Shown here one piece after another: positions 6,058 through 7,677 of a stretch of DNA of 7,677 nt. A program made the translations under genes and the position numbers. The stretch lies in NCBI GenBank assembly GCA_937915915.1, contig CALGGN010000027.1:1-7677 (forward strand), read 5' to 3'. Source of the stretch: an uncultured Selenomonas sp. GTDB taxonomy: Bacteria; Bacillota; Negativicutes; Selenomonadales; Selenomonadaceae. Position 1 is the stretch's first letter, and each line of letters opens with the position of its first letter. The notes below the pieces were generated by a model. It did not search any database and was not told where the DNA came from. It saw nothing but the letters and a program-made list of their open reading frames with translations.

Positions 6058-7677
6058 TTACATATAATCGATGGATGTACGCTTCCGATCCTGCTTGATG
6101 CCGCCAAGCTTCGAGGAAACATACTCCACAATGACGAAGAATGCAGGAATCAGGAAGATACCGAGCGACGTAGCAAAGAGCATGCCGCCCACAACCGCAA
6201 CGCCCATGCCGTTGCGCGCCGCAGCGCCCGCGCCTGTGGCAATCGCCAAGGGCAGGCAGCCGATGATGAACGCAAAGGACGTCATGAGGATCGGACGCAG
6301 ACGAAGCCCCGCCGCCTCCAGCGCCGCCTTCACGGGAGCCATGCCGCGGTCCACACGGACCTTCGCGAACTCCACGATGAGGATCGCGTTCTTTGCCGCC
6401 AGACCGATAATCATGATGATGCCGATCTGCATGTAGATGCTGTCCTGCAAGCCCGCATTCGGATGCCCAAAAAACTTTTCGACAAAACTGAGCCCGTACT
6501 CAGACACCACCGCACCAAAGACACCGGTCGGCACGGTCAACAGCACCGCATAGGGAACGCTCCAGCTCTCATAGAGGGCTGCGAGGCACAGGAACACAAA
6601 GACCAATGCCAGCGCCAGAACACGACTGGTAGAGCTGGCTGCTTTTCGCTCCTCACGACTCTGCCCGGACCACTCGATCTGGAACCCCGTAGGAGCCTCT
6701 TGATGCACGATATCCTCAATCGCCGCCATTGCCTGGCCGGAGCTGTATCCCGCTCCTGCATTGCCCTGGATGGTCACGGCCCGCGTTGCATTGAATCGGG
6801 AAATCTGCGTCGGCCCTGTGCTCAGTTTTGCGCGGATCAGGGTATCCAGAGGCACCATCTGCCCGGCGGACCCCTTCAGGAAGATGAATTTCGCTGCCTC
6901 CGCCTCGCTCCGATAGCGGGTGTCCGACTGCAGCATGACTTTATAGGTACGCCCGAACTGATTGAAATCATTGATCTGCTTGCCGCCGAAATTGATCTGC
7001 AGCGCATTGAACACATCCGAAAGCTTGACGCCGAGCATTTTGACCTTCTCGCGATCCACCTCATACTCATAGGTGGGCGAAGTGATGCTGTAGGTCGTGC
7101 GCACGCCCAGAAGCTCCGGACGCTGGTTTGCCGCCGCCACGATCCGTCCCGTGATCTCATTGAGCTCCGCGTCCGTATGCCCTGACATATCCTGCAGCTG
7201 CAAGGACCAGCCGCCGACCGTGCCCAAGCCCGGGAGCGCCGGCATATTGAAAGAGATGACCCTCGCCTCAGGCACTACTTTCGCACCCAAGCCGAACATC
7301 GTCCGAACGCCGTCGTCCACGGATGCACCATCGCCGCGCTGATCCCATGACTTCATGCCCACGACCAGCAGGCCCGCATTCGGCTTGGAACCGAAGGACA
7401 GAATATCGAAGCCGGTGATATACATGACGTTTTCGAGACCGGGAATATTGTCCTTTACTGCCATGGCCAATTTGTCCATCGTGTCCGACGTGCGGTTCAG
7501 CGAAGTGCCCTCCGGCAAGGAAACCGATGTCATGAAGTAGCCCTGATCCTCCTCCGGCACGAACGTCGAGGGGATCACCTGGTAGAGTTTCCATGTGAGG
7601 CCGCAGACAATCAGCAGGAAAATTATCGCGAGTTTTGATCTAGCGATAAATGCTCCAACCATTTTAACATAAGAATT
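6058..7677 (-). CDS. AcrB-like RND (HAE1) efflux transporter, C-terminal half; 5' end cut by the window edge
   Basis: This is the C-terminal half of a second proton-driven RND exporter. The frame is open to the window edge, giving 539 visible residues that align with residues 525-1055 of the complete RND protein here. An ATG at 7662 is unlikely to be the true start: it has no ribosome binding site, and the preceding residues (NSYVK) still align with the paralogue, including a shared Tyr. Visible parts, numbered from that Met, are TM7 (about 10-29), PSTFVPEEDQGYF (31-43), the second porter region (to about 340) and TM8-12 (about 347-513). Proton-relay residues K424 in GLAAKNAILIVEFAK, R454 and T461 in RPILMTS are kept; the TM4 Asp pair would lie outside the window. 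In the last membrane bundle I count 97 of 119 residues identical to the downstream paralogue (residues 401-519 against 930-1048), but the porter segment around residues 63-140 is much more diverged. It ends with TAA 53 nt before the adaptor start, with no terminator between, so one operon is likely. Confidence 0.93.
   Translation of the reverse strand, partial: NSYVKMVGAFIARSKLAIIFLLIVCGLTWKLYQVIPSTFVPEEDQGYFMTSVSLPEGTSLNRTSDTMDKLAMAVKDNIPGLENVMYITGFDILSFGSKPNAGLLVVGMKSWDQRGDGASVDDGVRTMFGLGAKVVPEARVISFNMPALPGLGTVGGWSLQLQDMSGHTDAELNEITGRIVAAANQRPELLGVRTTYSITSPTYEYEVDREKVKMLGVKLSDVFNALQINFGGKQINDFNQFGRTYKVMLQSDTRYRSEAEAAKFIFLKGSAGQMVPLDTLIRAKLSTGPTQISRFNATRAVTIQGNAGAGYSSGQAMAAIEDIVHQEAPTGFQIEWSGQSREERKAASSTSRVLALALVFVFLCLAALYESWSVPYAVLLTVPTGVFGAVVSEYGLSFVEKFFGHPNAGLQDSIYMQIGIIMIIGLAAKNAILIVEFAKVRVDRGMAPVKAALEAAGLRLRPILMTSFAFIIGCLPLAIATGAGAAARNGMGVAVVGGMLFATSLGIFLIPAFFVIVEYVSSKLGGIKQDRKRTSIDYM

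Noticed and set aside
7660..7662. ATG that would make the partial RND gene a natural half-size pump starting in the window
   Set aside because: It has no ribosome binding site. The frame stays open upstream to the edge, and the upstream residues still align with the paralogue's linker before TM7. Truncation by the window is the simpler reading.

Overview
This is a minus-strand block of ordinary membrane-transport genes. It most likely comes from a diderm Firmicute of the Negativicutes (Selenomonas/Mitsuokella-like). Two things point that way. RND tripartite pumps with a lipoprotein periplasmic adaptor imply an outer membrane. The near-perfect AGGAGG/GGAGG ribosome binding sites and the short CstA type are typical of Firmicutes. 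The DNA looks moderately GC-rich. The taxon is an inference; there is no rRNA or other phylogenetic marker here.

Layout in transcription order (right to left): (1) 7677-6058, the C-terminal half of an AcrB-like HAE1 RND transporter whose reading frame runs off the right edge of the window; (2) after 53 nt, 6004-4832, a complete AcrA/MexA-like periplasmic adaptor lipoprotein; (3) after 10 nt, 4821-1654, a complete AcrB-like RND transporter of 1055 residues; (4) a strong Rho-independent terminator at 1584-1542; (5) 1444-14, a complete CstA-family carbon starvation/peptide-type transporter with its own structured leader. No gap between genes exceeds about 210 bases. No plus-strand gene, RNA gene, mobile element or CRISPR array was seen.

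The adaptor and the complete RND protein should form two parts of a proton-driven tripartite efflux pump; the third part, a TolC-like outer-membrane channel, is not in the window. The partial upstream RND gene is a close paralogue of the complete one. It sits in the same apparent operon, giving an RND-adaptor-RND order that may reflect duplication of a pump unit. The terminator separates this efflux operon from cstA, which probably has its own promoter, although no convincing consensus promoter is visible. I found no clear evidence of an undescribed system. The most interesting points are the paralogous pump pair with a diverged substrate-path segment, a bulged GNRA-capped hairpin upstream of cstA, and an AT-rich patch at the right edge of the window.
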